From contig CALKHN010000073.1 in NCBI GenBank assembly GCA_937991535.1, positions 1 to 64,000 of the forward strand: a stretch of DNA of 64,000 nucleotides, read 5' to 3'. The translations under genes were made by a program, and so were the position numbers. The notes beneath the pieces were generated by a model. That model ran no database searches, had not been told where the DNA came from, and saw only the letters and a list, made by a program, of their open reading frames with translations. This DNA is from an uncultured Sphingobacteriales bacterium. GTDB taxonomy: Bacteria > Bacteroidota > Bacteroidia > Chitinophagales > Chitinophagaceae. This document shows positions 1 through 8,945 of the stretch, piece by piece (position 1 is the stretch's first letter; every line of letters starts with the position of its first letter).

Positions 1-64
1 ACAGTAAAGGGTTACACGACATTTTAACCCGACTTTAGTCGGACAATAATGATAAGAAAAATAG

Positions 65-1639
65 TTGAAAATGTATTGCAGGCGATTTCTTTTCTTCCTG
101 GCTGCCTTGTTGTATTTAACAACAAATATTTCTTTTCTGTTTGCACAAAAGACAAATGAAATTATTGATATAGGTTCCCGGAGAGAGCTGTTCATTGACG
201 AATTTATGATTGAAAGCTTTAGCGGAAAAGCACAGCGGGTTTTACATCACCCTGAATCTAAAGGAGTAGCAATTGTACATGATCAGCCATGGGAAGGCAA
301 TACATGTGGTTATCATAGCTTATTCAAAGATGGCGGTATTTACAGGATGTACTATCGCGGTTCTCATATCGCGACTACCCAGGAAAGCCTCAAAGAAGCT
401 CACCCTTTCTATATCTGTTATGCTGAAAGTGCTGATGGAATATCCTGGACTAAACCAGAGTTGGGCATACATGAAGTAAATGGCTCTAAAAAGAATAATA
501 TCGTTATCATGAGCGGTAATATAGCCGGTGTGGAATTGAAAATGGGAGATAATGCGTCCATGTTCAAGGATATTAATCCTGGTGCGCCGGCTGACGCCCG
601 TTATAAAGCATTTGTGTGCTCAAGTAACCCCCGGGGATTATTCGCTTTTAAATCAGCGGATGCTATTCATTGGTTACCCATGGCTGATAAACCTGTGATT
701 ACAGAAGGAGCATTCGATTCCCAAAATGTGGGTTTTTGGGATAGTGTTAAAAAAGAGTACAGAGCATACTGGCGGTATTTTAAGGATGGTAAAAGCGAAA
801 ATACACTCACATCCGGAGGCGTCAGGGCTGTGCGTACTGCGGTATCAAAAGATTTTATACACTGGACCAATTTAAAAGATGTTACTTATGATGATACCAT
901 GAGAACAGAGCTCTATACCAACCAGGTGAATGCATATTACAGGGCCCCCCATATTTTATTGGGTACTCCTACACGTTACATTGAGCTGGGTTGGTCTTCT
1001 TCAATGCGGGCTCTTCCCGATCTTCCGCATAGGGAGTTTAGGAGTAGCCACCATTTGCGTTATGGCACAGCGCTTACAGATGCAATGTTGATGAGCAGCA
1101 GGGATGGTGTATCTTTTTACAGATGGGATGAAAGCTTTTTCCGGCCCGGGATAGAAAGAACGGGTACCTGGAATTACGGGCATCAGTATATATGCTGGGG
1201 AATTGCTGAAACCAGATCGGATCTACCGGGAGCTCCAAATGAAATGTCCTTCTATTCAACAGAAAACTCGTGGACAGGCGAAGCCCTAACCAGTGATTTG
1301 AGGCGCTATACAATGCGCCTTGATGGCTTTGTATCGGTCAATGCACCAATGTCCGGCGGAGAAATCGTTACACGGCCTTTTCGATTTAAAGGTAGTAAAC
1401 TATCAATCAATTTTTCGACTTCAGTAGCGGGTGCTGTTAAGGTAGAAATACAGGATGAAAAAGGTGTAGCTATTCCGGAATTTGCTTTGAAAGATATACA
1501 GCCGGTCTTCGGCGATACTATTGAACGTATTATTGAATGGAAAGGAGGAAGCAATTTGGGCGCTTTGTCCGGAAAACCTATCCGCCTGCGTTTTGTGCTT
1601 CATGATGCTGATCTGTATGCGTTTCGTTTTTATGATTGA
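65..1639 (+). CDS. Secreted GH32-like beta-propeller protein
   Basis: The 524 aa product starts with a signal peptide (hydrophobic core about residues 8-24, likely cleaved after FLFAQ), so it is exported to the periplasm or beyond. The mature part carries recurring blade-like motifs of the type S-x-D-x-x-x-W (ESADGISW, KSADAIHW, SKDFIHW, SSRDGVSF). This is the pattern of five-bladed propellers related to GH32/GH43 seen in many Bacteroidota and Planctomycetes proteins annotated only as hypothetical. A C-terminal beta-rich segment (about 430-524) could be a jelly-roll module. It lies 26 bp upstream of the PhyH-like dioxygenase and heads the catabolic locus, so a role in releasing or recognising an extracellular carbohydrate is inferred. 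I could not assign catalytic acidic residues, so activity and substrate stay open. Confidence 0.7.
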   Translation: MKMYCRRFLFFLAALLYLTTNISFLFAQKTNEIIDIGSRRELFIDEFMIESFSGKAQRVLHHPESKGVAIVHDQPWEGNTCGYHSLFKDGGIYRMYYRGSHIATTQESLKEAHPFYICYAESADGISWTKPELGIHEVNGSKKNNIVIMSGNIAGVELKMGDNASMFKDINPGAPADARYKAFVCSSNPRGLFAFKSADAIHWLPMADKPVITEGAFDSQNVGFWDSVKKEYRAYWRYFKDGKSENTLTSGGVRAVRTAVSKDFIHWTNLKDVTYDDTMRTELYTNQVNAYYRAPHILLGTPTRYIELGWSSSMRALPDLPHREFRSSHHLRYGTALTDAMLMSSRDGVSFYRWDESFFRPGIERTGTWNYGHQYICWGIAETRSDLPGAPNEMSFYSTENSWTGEALTSDLRRYTMRLDGFVSVNAPMSGGEIVTRPFRFKGSKLSINFSTSVAGAVKVEIQDEKGVAIPEFALKDIQPVFGDTIERIIEWKGGSNLGALSGKPIRLRFVLHDADLYAFRFYD

Positions 1640-1665
1640 TTTTTTTTAACTTTTAAAATAGCTAT

Positions 1666-2415
1666 ATGGATGCACAATATCTAAAATCCTCTTTTGACAA
1701 GGATGGATACGTATATATTCCCGGTTTCCTTTCGCAGGAAGAAGTAGAAGTGTTGAATACAAATATCCGTCGTTTCATTGCGGAGAAAATCCCTTCCATG
1801 GCAGCCGGTCATTATTTTTATGAGGATAAAAATGATGCTGCTACCTTAAAGCAAATGCAGGATCTTGAAAAATACGATCCGTATTTTAAAACACTGGCGA
1901 CAGACAGTAAGTTTGAAGCCATCGCTAAGGCTTTGCTGGATGAGGACGTGATTTGTAAAACAGTGGAATATTTTAATAAGCCGCCAAAGATCGGTAAAGC
2001 AACGCCACCGCACCAGGACGGATATTATTTTATGCTGGATCCGCAACAAGCGGTTACCATGTGGCTGGCACTGGAAAAGGTAGACGAAGAGAATGGATGT
2101 GTAAAATATATAAGGGGGTCGCATAAAAAAGGAATGCGCATACACGGACGTACCACAACGCTTGGTTTTTCGCAGGGCATAATTGATTTTGGAACCGAAG
2201 AAGATCTGAAAGAGGAAATTGCTTTCCCGGCTAACCCGGGCGACCTGCTGGTGCATCATTCTCTCACCATTCACCGGGCGGGCGCAAATACAACCGCGGG
2301 CAGAACAAGAAAGGCCATGGGGCTGATCTATTGGGGAGAATCGGCGAAGGAAGATATTGAGGCGAAAGAAAGATACATGAAGAAATTGCAGGAGGAAAGA
2401 AGGGGTGCGGTGTGA
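1666..2415 (+). CDS. Phytanoyl-CoA dioxygenase (PhyH) family protein
   Basis: This 249 aa cytoplasmic protein is a predicted Fe(II)/2-oxoglutarate-dependent hydroxylase. The double-stranded beta-helix metal triad is visible: H116-Q-D118 in PPHQDGYYF and a distal His (H203) in LTIHRAGAN, with R213 or R215 placed to bind 2-oxoglutarate. Length matches the family. It follows the GH32-like gene by 26 bp and probably shares its transcript. In catabolic loci such enzymes hydroxylate small organic substrates, but the substrate here is not deducible. The start ATG lies just after an AT-rich spacer with no Shine-Dalgarno, which is normal for Bacteroidota. A perfect palindrome (2515-2542) downstream may mark the end of this transcription unit. 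Confidence 0.85.
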   Translation: MDAQYLKSSFDKDGYVYIPGFLSQEEVEVLNTNIRRFIAEKIPSMAAGHYFYEDKNDAATLKQMQDLEKYDPYFKTLATDSKFEAIAKALLDEDVICKTVEYFNKPPKIGKATPPHQDGYYFMLDPQQAVTMWLALEKVDEENGCVKYIRGSHKKGMRIHGRTTTLGFSQGIIDFGTEEDLKEEIAFPANPGDLLVHHSLTIHRAGANTTAGRTRKAMGLIYWGESAKEDIEAKERYMKKLQEERRGAV

Positions 2416-2514
2416 GGTTCCAGGTGTGCGGTTGAAAGAATTAATGAGAAGAACCAAATGACGGGAAAGAAATAAATCATAAAAATCTGCGAGCGCGTTT
2501 ATAAAATTCCTGTT

Positions 2515-2542
2515 ATTACGATCCGCCCCGGCGGATCGTAAT
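2515..2542. repeat. Perfect 12-bp-stem palindrome
   Basis: ATTACGATCCGC at 2515-2526 is followed by the loop CCCG and the exact reverse complement GCGGATCGTAAT at 2531-2542. It sits in the 229 bp gap between the dioxygenase and the HEAT-like lipoprotein. No T-run follows, so a simple intrinsic terminator is unlikely. A processing or stability hairpin, an operator, or a dispersed palindrome are alternatives. Confidence 0.7.
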
Positions 2543-2644
2543 CGAGTATATGTAAAATTCAGTTTTTATTGCCTTATGATCAGGGCGTCCTGTTAAAGCT
2601 AAACATCACAAAAAATTAATCCTGAACAGATTCAAGTCCATTCC

Positions 2645-3634
2645 GTGAACAAAAAATATTTTATAATCCCTTTTTGCACCATTCTTTTTATGATAGCCTG
2701 CAATGACAGTTCTGAGAAAACGGCTGCGCCGGTGGTTTCGCCTGAACTCAAAAACGAATCCATCCAGGTGCTTCATACAGTTATGCAAACACAACAGCAA
2801 TGGGTAAAAGTGCATGCTGCGGAGTTTTTAATATGGACGGGAAATGCTGAGGGCATTAAGCAGGCTTTTTTAAAAGAACTGGAGCTGTTTAACGAAAAAC
2901 CACAGTACCGCGTCGGCATCTGGAGGGTACTTGCACAGGTAAGCGATAGTGCCGAAGTCACTCAATATAAAAAGCAAATTGTAAATGCCTTTTTAGATAC
3001 TGCGGGTAAAGACAGGATCCATGCCATTGAAACGATGGCGAAATTGAAAATGTCGCCGTTACCAGACTATCCGTTTGAAACGCAGGACGCGCTGAAAAGC
3101 AGCGTTAAAAGTCTTAGCGCTTATGCGCACTGGGCCATTGCTTATACCAATGCCGATTCTATGCAGTCGGCTCAAAAATATTTCCTGGGCAGGCTGCCGG
3201 ATGCAAATGAAGATATAGTACAGCAACGGATAGCCGCGTACGTACTGCGCAACAGCGGTAAACTGAAAATGGCAGACTGGGATGTTTTACAATCCAGGAC
3301 GTTAATGTTGCCTGCGGGTGCAGAAGCTGAAATCAGTTTTTTAAATGCTGCATTGCTTACTGCTCCCCCGGAGGTTAAGACAGGTGAAACGTATAAAAAA
3401 ATTTTCGACCGGCTGCTTGCACTCAGCAATAAAAAAGATAAGGGCCTAAGAATGGATATAGCCGCAGGGTTGGCTGTTGCAGGCAGTAAGGAACATTTGC
3501 CTCTTCTTACGGGATGGATGCGTAATGCAGATCCAACAGGCGTGCCGGCAGATGATGCCGATGTGCAGGCTTCCGCGGCCTATGCTATTTTAAAAATCGA
3601 AAAAAGATTATCAGAGAAAGCAGCAGCGAAATGA
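2645..3634 (+). CDS. Lipoprotein with HEAT-like helical repeats
   Basis: The 329 aa product begins at a GTG codon. That start gives an intact lipoprotein signal (hydrophobic run ending FMIAC, lipid-modified Cys at about residue 19) followed by a Ser/Glu-rich linker. The rest is almost entirely amphipathic helices, with segments such as VKVHAAEFLIW and LRMDIAAGLAVAG that resemble HEAT or PBS-lyase-type repeats, suggesting a protein-interaction scaffold on a membrane. No catalytic motif was recognised. It is followed by a clear intrinsic terminator (3677-3715), so it ends a transcription unit separate from the fusion enzyme downstream. Family assignment is by pattern only. Confidence 0.65.
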   Translation: MNKKYFIIPFCTILFMIACNDSSEKTAAPVVSPELKNESIQVLHTVMQTQQQWVKVHAAEFLIWTGNAEGIKQAFLKELELFNEKPQYRVGIWRVLAQVSDSAEVTQYKKQIVNAFLDTAGKDRIHAIETMAKLKMSPLPDYPFETQDALKSSVKSLSAYAHWAIAYTNADSMQSAQKYFLGRLPDANEDIVQQRIAAYVLRNSGKLKMADWDVLQSRTLMLPAGAEAEISFLNAALLTAPPEVKTGETYKKIFDRLLALSNKKDKGLRMDIAAGLAVAGSKEHLPLLTGWMRNADPTGVPADDADVQASAAYAILKIEKRLSEKAAAK

Positions 3635-3676
3635 AGCTGAAATCACAGTAGCATAAAGCGCCATCAGGGCTACTTT

Positions 3677-3715
3677 CCGAAATCGGGTTGTATATCAATT
3701 TCGGGCGGTTTTTTT
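3677..3715 (+). terminator. Rho-independent terminator
   Basis: A stem CCGAAAT (3677-3683) pairs with ATTTCGG (3698-3704) and is followed by GCGG and a run of seven T. It lies 43 bp after the HEAT-like lipoprotein stop. A similar arrangement with a related upstream sequence (CACAGTAGCA...AAGCG.ATCAGGG) recurs near 34350-34427. Confidence 0.7.
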
Positions 3716-3720
3716 GCCTG

Positions 3721-3771
3721 CCCGACTGAAGTTATTCAGTCGGGGTTACTTTTTTCCGAAAAAAAGTAACC
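3721..3771. repeat. Double-hairpin dispersed element, copy 1
   Basis: Two back-to-back perfect hairpins occur here. The first is CCCGACTGAA (3721-3730) with TTCAGTCGGG (3735-3744). The second is GTTACTTTTTT (3745-3755) with AAAAAAGTAAC (3760-3770). The same pair, GC-rich hairpin then GTTACTTTTT hairpin, recurs at 31912-31970. It is intergenic between a terminator and the fusion gene. I interpret it as a non-autonomous dispersed palindromic repeat. Confidence 0.75.
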
Positions 3772-3906
3772 AACAGCAAAAGACAGATAAAGCCCGTCCA
3801 CATGGTGGATACAATTATTTTGTTCAACCTGCTAAAAAAAGCATCTGTGCAACCGAAAATGATAATTATTTAAAGCAAAAAGTTTGGAATCAACAAACCC
3901 TTTACT

Positions 3907-6243
3907 ATGAAGTATATCAAAACATTAAGCGAACAGGATAAGAAGCTTTCGGTATCCATTATTAAGGGGTTCGTACCCGATGAAATCTATGATATTCATA
4001 CCCATCCCTACCATCCTTCACATTTTCCCGCAGGAGAATGGTCTTTTTTAGAAAATGCAGGTATCCTTGGCTGTGAGGAGCACCGCAATGCCCTGCAACG
4101 TTACATGCCCGCCAGGAAAATTCATGGACTCTATTTTGGAATGCCGCGGAAAACCGCCGATCGCGGAGCCATGAATGCATGGGTGGCAAAGGAAGCCGGG
4201 CAAGATGGAACAGCACTCAGCCGGTCGCTGATGGTGGTATCCCCCGGCGATGACCCGGTTAAGGTGGCGGAGCAATTGCGAAGCGGGTTGTTTTGTGGGA
4301 TAAAAGTATACCATTGTTACGCGTCCCGGCCTGATACCATGAATGCTTCCATAACCGAATACGCCCCGGAATGGATGTGGGAAATATTGCACGAAACGAA
4401 AGGCGTAATGATGCTGCACATCGTTCGTGATGGAGCCGTAGACGATGCGGATAACCAAAAAGAAATACGCAGGCTATGCCGTACCTACCCGCGTGCACAA
4501 CTGATCCTGGCGCATATAGCCCGTAGCTTCAATTACCGCAATGCCCGTAATGGTTTGCATACGCTCGCTGATCTGGATAATGTGGTGGTGGACACATCGG
4601 CCATTTGTGAAGCAGCATCTTTTGAGGCAGCCATCAAAGCATTGGGCCCGAAACGCATACTCTGGGGATCTGATTTTGCGGTAAGCGAAATGCGGGGACG
4701 TTGTATTACCACCGGCAACTATTTTTTCTGGCTTCACCCCGAAATTATTCAGGAAAACTACAAGCCTCCAACCGCCAATGATATGACCTTGATTGGAATT
4801 GAGTCGCTGCTGTCGCTTTGCGAAGCCTGTGAAGACGCGGGCTTAACAAAAACGGATGTGGAAGATGTATTTTTGAACAATGCGCTGCGTTTGCTGAAGC
4901 CTCATTTGCCCGAACAGACAATGCCGGAAGCAGTAGCCGGACCGGACTTGTGGAAACAGGCGCGTACCGTTATTTCCGGCGGCACGGGGTTATTGTCCAA
5001 GCGCGCGGAGATGTTTGACCCGCTGCATTGGCCTTCTTATTTTTCCCGTTGTAAAGGTTGCGAAGTTTGGGATATGTCCGGGAAGCGTTATCTTGATTTT
5101 GCCGGAGGCATCGGTGCGGTGTTACTCGGTTATGCCGATGAAGAAGTAACTGCCGCTGTTCAAAGCAGACTTACAGCCGGCACTTACTGTTCGCTCGTTA
5201 ATCCGCAAGAAGCAGAACTGGCGGATGTATTGCTGCAATTGCATCCCTGGGCCGCAAAGGTTCGTTATGGCCGGGGCGGCGGGGAAGCTATGGCAATGGC
5301 GGTACGCATAGCCAGGGCCGCTACCGGTAAAAGCGGTATAGCCTTCTGTGGGTATCATGGTTGGCACGACTGGTATCTTGCTGCTAACATAGGGGCTACG
5401 GGGGCGCTGGATGGTCATTTACTGCCTGGATTGCAACCCAAAGGCGTACCCCGCGAACTTGCCGGAACTTCAGTGCCTTTTCAGTATAATAACCACGATT
5501 CTTTTGAGGCTGCGGTTGAGGCCTTAGGCGATAATTTTGCAGCCGTGGTGATGGAACCCATGCGGTCGCAATTTCCACGGGATCACTTTTTGGAAAGGAT
5601 ACAGGAAAAGTGCAGGCAGAAAAACGCGGTATTTGTAGTGGATGAAATTACCAGCGGCTTGAGATACGGATTCCCCGGGGCGCTGTCAAAAGTTGGCGTT
5701 GACCCCGATATGGTTGTGTATGCAAAAGCCATGAGCAATGGATTTCCATTTGCGGCTATTGTTGGCCGTGAGCAGGTGATGAGCGGGGCGGAAGATAGTT
5801 TTATTTCGTCGAGTTACTGGACGGATGGCGTAGGTACTGCCGCGGCACTCGCTGTGCTCAAAAAAATGCAGGAGTTAAATGTTCAGCAGTTGGTGTGGGA
5901 GAAAGGCGTAAAATTTCAACGTACCTTAAAGGAGATAACCGACCGGTATCCCTCCTGTGCAATTGAAATTGGCGGAATGCCCGCCACACCCACTTTAACT
6001 TTTCAACTGGCCGAAAATGCGCCGGCGGCCAAAACCCTCTACATCCGGAAAATGCTGGAGAAAGGATTCCTGGTTTCCTCTATCTTTTATTTAATGTACG
6101 CACATGAAGAGAGGCATATGGCGGCATTGCTGGAAGCGCTTGACCAGGTACTTGCCGGTATGGAAAAGATCATTGCAGATGGCGCCCTTGCTGAAGAGAC
6201 GGGAAACTATACTGCCGGCACAGGGTTTACACGGCTTGCATAA
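3907..6243 (+). CDS. Amidohydrolase / class III aminotransferase fusion
   Basis: This 778 aa protein joins two enzymes. Residues about 1-335 look like a metal-dependent amidohydrolase TIM barrel of the COG2159 type: H31-T-H33 in YDIHTH, a later His in ILAHIAR, and an Asp in LWGSDFAV. Residues about 350-765 are a class III PLP aminotransferase resembling glutamate-1-semialdehyde 2,1-aminomutase, with GYHGWHDWY, VVDEITSGLR and the Schiff-base Lys K607 in VYAKAMSNG. The reading frame is continuous with a short linker, so this is a genuine fusion and not two genes. There is no signal peptide, so it should act in the cytoplasm. A hydrolase or decarboxylase step feeding a transamination is inferred. 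The sodium symporter 180 bp downstream may import the substrate. The exact reaction is unknown. Confidence 0.85.
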   Translation: MKYIKTLSEQDKKLSVSIIKGFVPDEIYDIHTHPYHPSHFPAGEWSFLENAGILGCEEHRNALQRYMPARKIHGLYFGMPRKTADRGAMNAWVAKEAGQDGTALSRSLMVVSPGDDPVKVAEQLRSGLFCGIKVYHCYASRPDTMNASITEYAPEWMWEILHETKGVMMLHIVRDGAVDDADNQKEIRRLCRTYPRAQLILAHIARSFNYRNARNGLHTLADLDNVVVDTSAICEAASFEAAIKALGPKRILWGSDFAVSEMRGRCITTGNYFFWLHPEIIQENYKPPTANDMTLIGIESLLSLCEACEDAGLTKTDVEDVFLNNALRLLKPHLPEQTMPEAVAGPDLWKQARTVISGGTGLLSKRAEMFDPLHWPSYFSRCKGCEVWDMSGKRYLDFAGGIGAVLLGYADEEVTAAVQSRLTAGTYCSLVNPQEAELADVLLQLHPWAAKVRYGRGGGEAMAMAVRIARAATGKSGIAFCGYHGWHDWYLAANIGATGALDGHLLPGLQPKGVPRELAGTSVPFQYNNHDSFEAAVEALGDNFAAVVMEPMRSQFPRDHFLERIQEKCRQKNAVFVVDEITSGLRYGFPGALSKVGVDPDMVVYAKAMSNGFPFAAIVGREQVMSGAEDSFISSSYWTDGVGTAAALAVLKKMQELNVQQLVWEKGVKFQRTLKEITDRYPSCAIEIGGMPATPTLTFQLAENAPAAKTLYIRKMLEKGFLVSSIFYLMYAHEERHMAALLEALDQVLAGMEKIIADGALAEETGNYTAGTGFTRLA

Positions 6244-6423
6244 TACAGGACGCAAAAGTGCAGTTTTTCTATATAACGGCGGGCACGACCGGCCTTGTGC
6301 TGAAAAATAGTATCATATATCCGGATGAAAGTAACAGCCGTGTTAAAACAGGAAAAGTATTTTTGGATCAAAGGAGCAATTCATTTTAATAACGGCAGAT
6401 ATTTGGCTTAATAAATCTCACAA

Positions 6424-7947
6424 ATGATTTTTCACCTGATAAAAATTCCTGCTACCGGCACACAACTCACGCTTTTAGACTGGATCGTTTTGTTTGCTTA
6501 CGGTGCAGGTATGCTTTTTATAGGCTGGTTCTATTCCCGGAAAAATAAAACGAAGGACGATTATTTGCTTGGCGGCCGGAAGATGAATCCTACCGCTGTA
6601 GGCATATCGCTGTTTGCCACGCTCATGAGCACACTGAGCTATCTTACTTATCCGGGTGAGATGATCCAGCATGGCCCGGTTATTTTTACGGGCATACTTG
6701 CATTCCCTTTGGTGTACTACGTGGTGGGATGGTGGCTTATTCCCCGTTTCATGAAAATGAAGGTAACCAGCGCTTATGAAATACTGGAAAAAAAGCTGGG
6801 ACTCAGTGTGCGCATGCTGGCCATCTTCATGTTCCTTTCGCTGCGGTTGCTGTGGATGGCCACCATCATTTATGTAACAGTAGATGTGGCTCTGTATTCC
6901 GTAATACAATTCGACCGGTCTTATGTACCCTGGATCGGAGCCTTACTTACCATTGTTACCATTTTTTATACTTCCATGGGTGGATTGAAAGCGGTGGTGG
7001 TAACCGATGTAATACAATCCGGAATATTTTTGGGTGGAGCGCTGCTGAGTATCGTTGTGGTGTGCTTTCAGTTGGGATCATTTTCAGCGATATTTCCCGC
7101 CGAATGGCCGGCGCACTGGGATGCCCTCCGGCTGGGCTTTGACCCGCTGGAACGCACAACGCTTGGCAATGCCGTACTGGTGCTTTTTGTATGGTATGTT
7201 TGTACTTCCGGTTCCGACCAGATGGCAGTGCAACGGTACCTGTCTACAAAAGATATTCATGCGGCGCGTAAATCGTTCCGGATATCACTCTACTCCAATA
7301 TTATCGCATATATCCTTCTTGCTTTGGTGGGATTGGCAATGCTGGCGTATTTTACCAGCAACCAGGATTTTCTGCTGGCGGGAAAAAATATTAACGAGCA
7401 GGCAGATACGCTTTTTCCACGGTTTATCATGATAGGACTGCCACCAGGTATATCAGGACTTGTAATAGCGGGTCTGCTGGCGGCGGCCATGTCGAGTATG
7501 TCATCGGGGTTGAATAGTGTTTCTTCGGTCATAGCTGAAGATATCATTAAGCGCTTCCGGAAAAAAACAGCGCCTGCCCCGGATCCGCTGAAACAGGTAA
7601 AAAAGCTTTCTTACCTCACAGGAGCTATGGTGTTGGCGCTTAGCTTTTTTGTGGGTGAAGTGCCCGGCAATTTATTGGATGTGATCATGAAAGTGGTTAA
7701 TCTTTTTGTTGCCCCCTTATTTGTACTTTTTTTCATGGCGCTTTTTGTACCTTTTGCAACGGAAAGAGGTACATTTTGGGCTGGCGTTATATCGGTAGCC
7801 GTGGCTATTGCTGTTGCCTTCTGGGGCGTTTTTGGAATAACCGTACTATGGATCATGCCGGTATCACTGGTAGCCGGTATTGTTGCGGGTGTAATACTGA
7901 GTTATGCAGACAGGCTATTGTTTAAACCCGTGCCCGGACGCTCCTGA
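6424..7947 (+). CDS. Sodium:solute symporter (SSS family)
   Basis: The 507 aa integral membrane protein has about 13 predicted transmembrane segments and the family's N-terminal signature (DDYLLGGRKM followed by GISLFATLMSTLSYL). It also has conserved stretches such as AAAMSSMSSGLNSVSSV in the second half, where Na+ ligands of the LeuT fold lie. Length is typical for SSS carriers of sugars, sugar acids, amino acids or carboxylates. It lies between the amidohydrolase/aminotransferase fusion and the HpcH/HpaI aldolase, which points to uptake of the locus substrate. A 9-bp stem hairpin follows the stop at 7959-7985. Confidence 0.9.
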   Translation: MIFHLIKIPATGTQLTLLDWIVLFAYGAGMLFIGWFYSRKNKTKDDYLLGGRKMNPTAVGISLFATLMSTLSYLTYPGEMIQHGPVIFTGILAFPLVYYVVGWWLIPRFMKMKVTSAYEILEKKLGLSVRMLAIFMFLSLRLLWMATIIYVTVDVALYSVIQFDRSYVPWIGALLTIVTIFYTSMGGLKAVVVTDVIQSGIFLGGALLSIVVVCFQLGSFSAIFPAEWPAHWDALRLGFDPLERTTLGNAVLVLFVWYVCTSGSDQMAVQRYLSTKDIHAARKSFRISLYSNIIAYILLALVGLAMLAYFTSNQDFLLAGKNINEQADTLFPRFIMIGLPPGISGLVIAGLLAAAMSSMSSGLNSVSSVIAEDIIKRFRKKTAPAPDPLKQVKKLSYLTGAMVLALSFFVGEVPGNLLDVIMKVVNLFVAPLFVLFFMALFVPFATERGTFWAGVISVAVAIAVAFWGVFGITVLWIMPVSLVAGIVAGVILSYADRLLFKPVPGRS

Positions 7948-7958
7948 AAAACAAGTAT

Positions 7959-7985
7959 CAGATATTTGTTTTAGAGAAATATCTG
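7959..7985 (+). terminator. Hairpin after symporter, weak terminator candidate
   Basis: CAGATATTT (7959-7967) pairs perfectly with AAATATCTG (7977-7985), 12 bases after the symporter stop. No T-run follows, so it may act as a stability or processing hairpin instead of a classic intrinsic terminator. Confidence 0.4.
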
Positions 7986-8072
7986 GTATAGGGACTGAAT
8001 GGGATATTAAAAGTCGTTATTGTTTATGAAACAATTTTAGAAATAGATGAATTCCGCTTCGGGAGAACACCT

Positions 8073-8110
8073 TTAGCCCCTCTCCGGCGGAGAGGGGTTG
8101 GGGTGAGGCA
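8073..8110. repeat. GC-rich palindromic repeat, copy 1
   Basis: TTAGCCCCTCTCC-GGC-GGAGAGGGGTTGGGGTGAGGC contains the perfect 9-bp palindrome CCCCTCTCC/GGAGAGGGG (8077-8085 and 8089-8097). A near-identical copy is at 15049-15086. Both are intergenic, at the two ends of the same oxidoreductase run. They fit a family of dispersed palindromic intergenic repeats. Confidence 0.8.
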
Positions 8111-8132
8111 GTGACATAAAATACCATTCATT

Positions 8133-8942
8133 ATGACACAAATGCGAAAAAGCAGGGTGCTGCAAAAACTTCGTTCTGGCGAAACCGTTAGTTGCATTAA
8201 GATCAATCTCAGCGACCCTAAGGTTTGCGAAATAGCGGCCCTGGCGGGGTTTGATTGCGTATGGGTAGACCAGGAACATATCGGGCAGGACTGGTCGGTG
8301 ATTGCGGCTTCTGTTTGGGCTACCAAGGCCCATGATACGGATATACTTGTTCGCGTACCGCGCGGTGCGTACAACAACTATATAAAACCCCTTGAACTGG
8401 ATGCTACCGGTATTATGGTACCGCATATTATGAGCCTGGCAGATGCCCGGGAAATCGTTCACCACACACGGTTTCATCCCGTGGGCAGAAGAGCGATTGA
8501 TGGCGGCAATGCCGATGGTGGTTATACCGGTGTTGATTTTAATGCGTATTTAAAGGAAGCCAACCAGCAAAGGTTTACCATTCTGCAGATTGAAGACCCG
8601 GAACCATTAGAAGAGCTTGATGAGATTGCTGCATTGCCCGGATACGATATGTTGTTTTTTGGTCCGGGCGATTTCAGCCAGGGTATAGGAGCGCCCGGGG
8701 TCTGGGATCATCCTGCACTTATTGAAACGAGAAAAAGGATCGCCGGCCTTGCAAAGAAACATGGCAAGTTTGCGGGTACGGTTGGTAGTCCGGCCAACTT
8801 AAAGGAGTTGAATGAAATGGGCTACCAGTTTGTAAGCATTGGCGCCGATGTGGTAGGGTTAAAAAATTATTACAGCGCATTGATCCGGGCTTTTAACGGG
8901 TCAGGCCAAACAGGCAATAGTTCCTATTTAGAAAAACAATAA
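8133..8942 (+). CDS. HpcH/HpaI aldolase family protein
   Basis: The 269 aa protein matches class II pyruvate-type aldolases (2-dehydro-3-deoxy-sugar-acid and 4-hydroxy-2-oxo-acid aldolases). Conserved elements include FDCVWVDQEH near residue 45, an RVPRGAYN segment, ILQIEDPEPLEE carrying a metal-ligand Glu, and LFFGPGDFSQG. These enzymes split 2-keto-3-deoxy acids into pyruvate plus an aldehyde using a divalent metal. It is cytoplasmic and of normal length. The aldo/keto reductase starts only 3 bp after its stop, so the two are co-transcribed and the reductase may act on the aldehyde released. The exact substrate is inferred from neither gene. Confidence 0.88.
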   Translation: MTQMRKSRVLQKLRSGETVSCIKINLSDPKVCEIAALAGFDCVWVDQEHIGQDWSVIAASVWATKAHDTDILVRVPRGAYNNYIKPLELDATGIMVPHIMSLADAREIVHHTRFHPVGRRAIDGGNADGGYTGVDFNAYLKEANQQRFTILQIEDPEPLEELDEIAALPGYDMLFFGPGDFSQGIGAPGVWDHPALIETRKRIAGLAKKHGKFAGTVGSPANLKELNEMGYQFVSIGADVVGLKNYYSALIRAFNGSGQTGNSSYLEKQ

Positions 8943-8945
8943 ACG

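Noticed and set aside
3714..3941. 75-codon + strand frame before the fusion gene
   Set aside because: It is read through the double-hairpin repeat and overlaps the real start; composition is repeat-derived.
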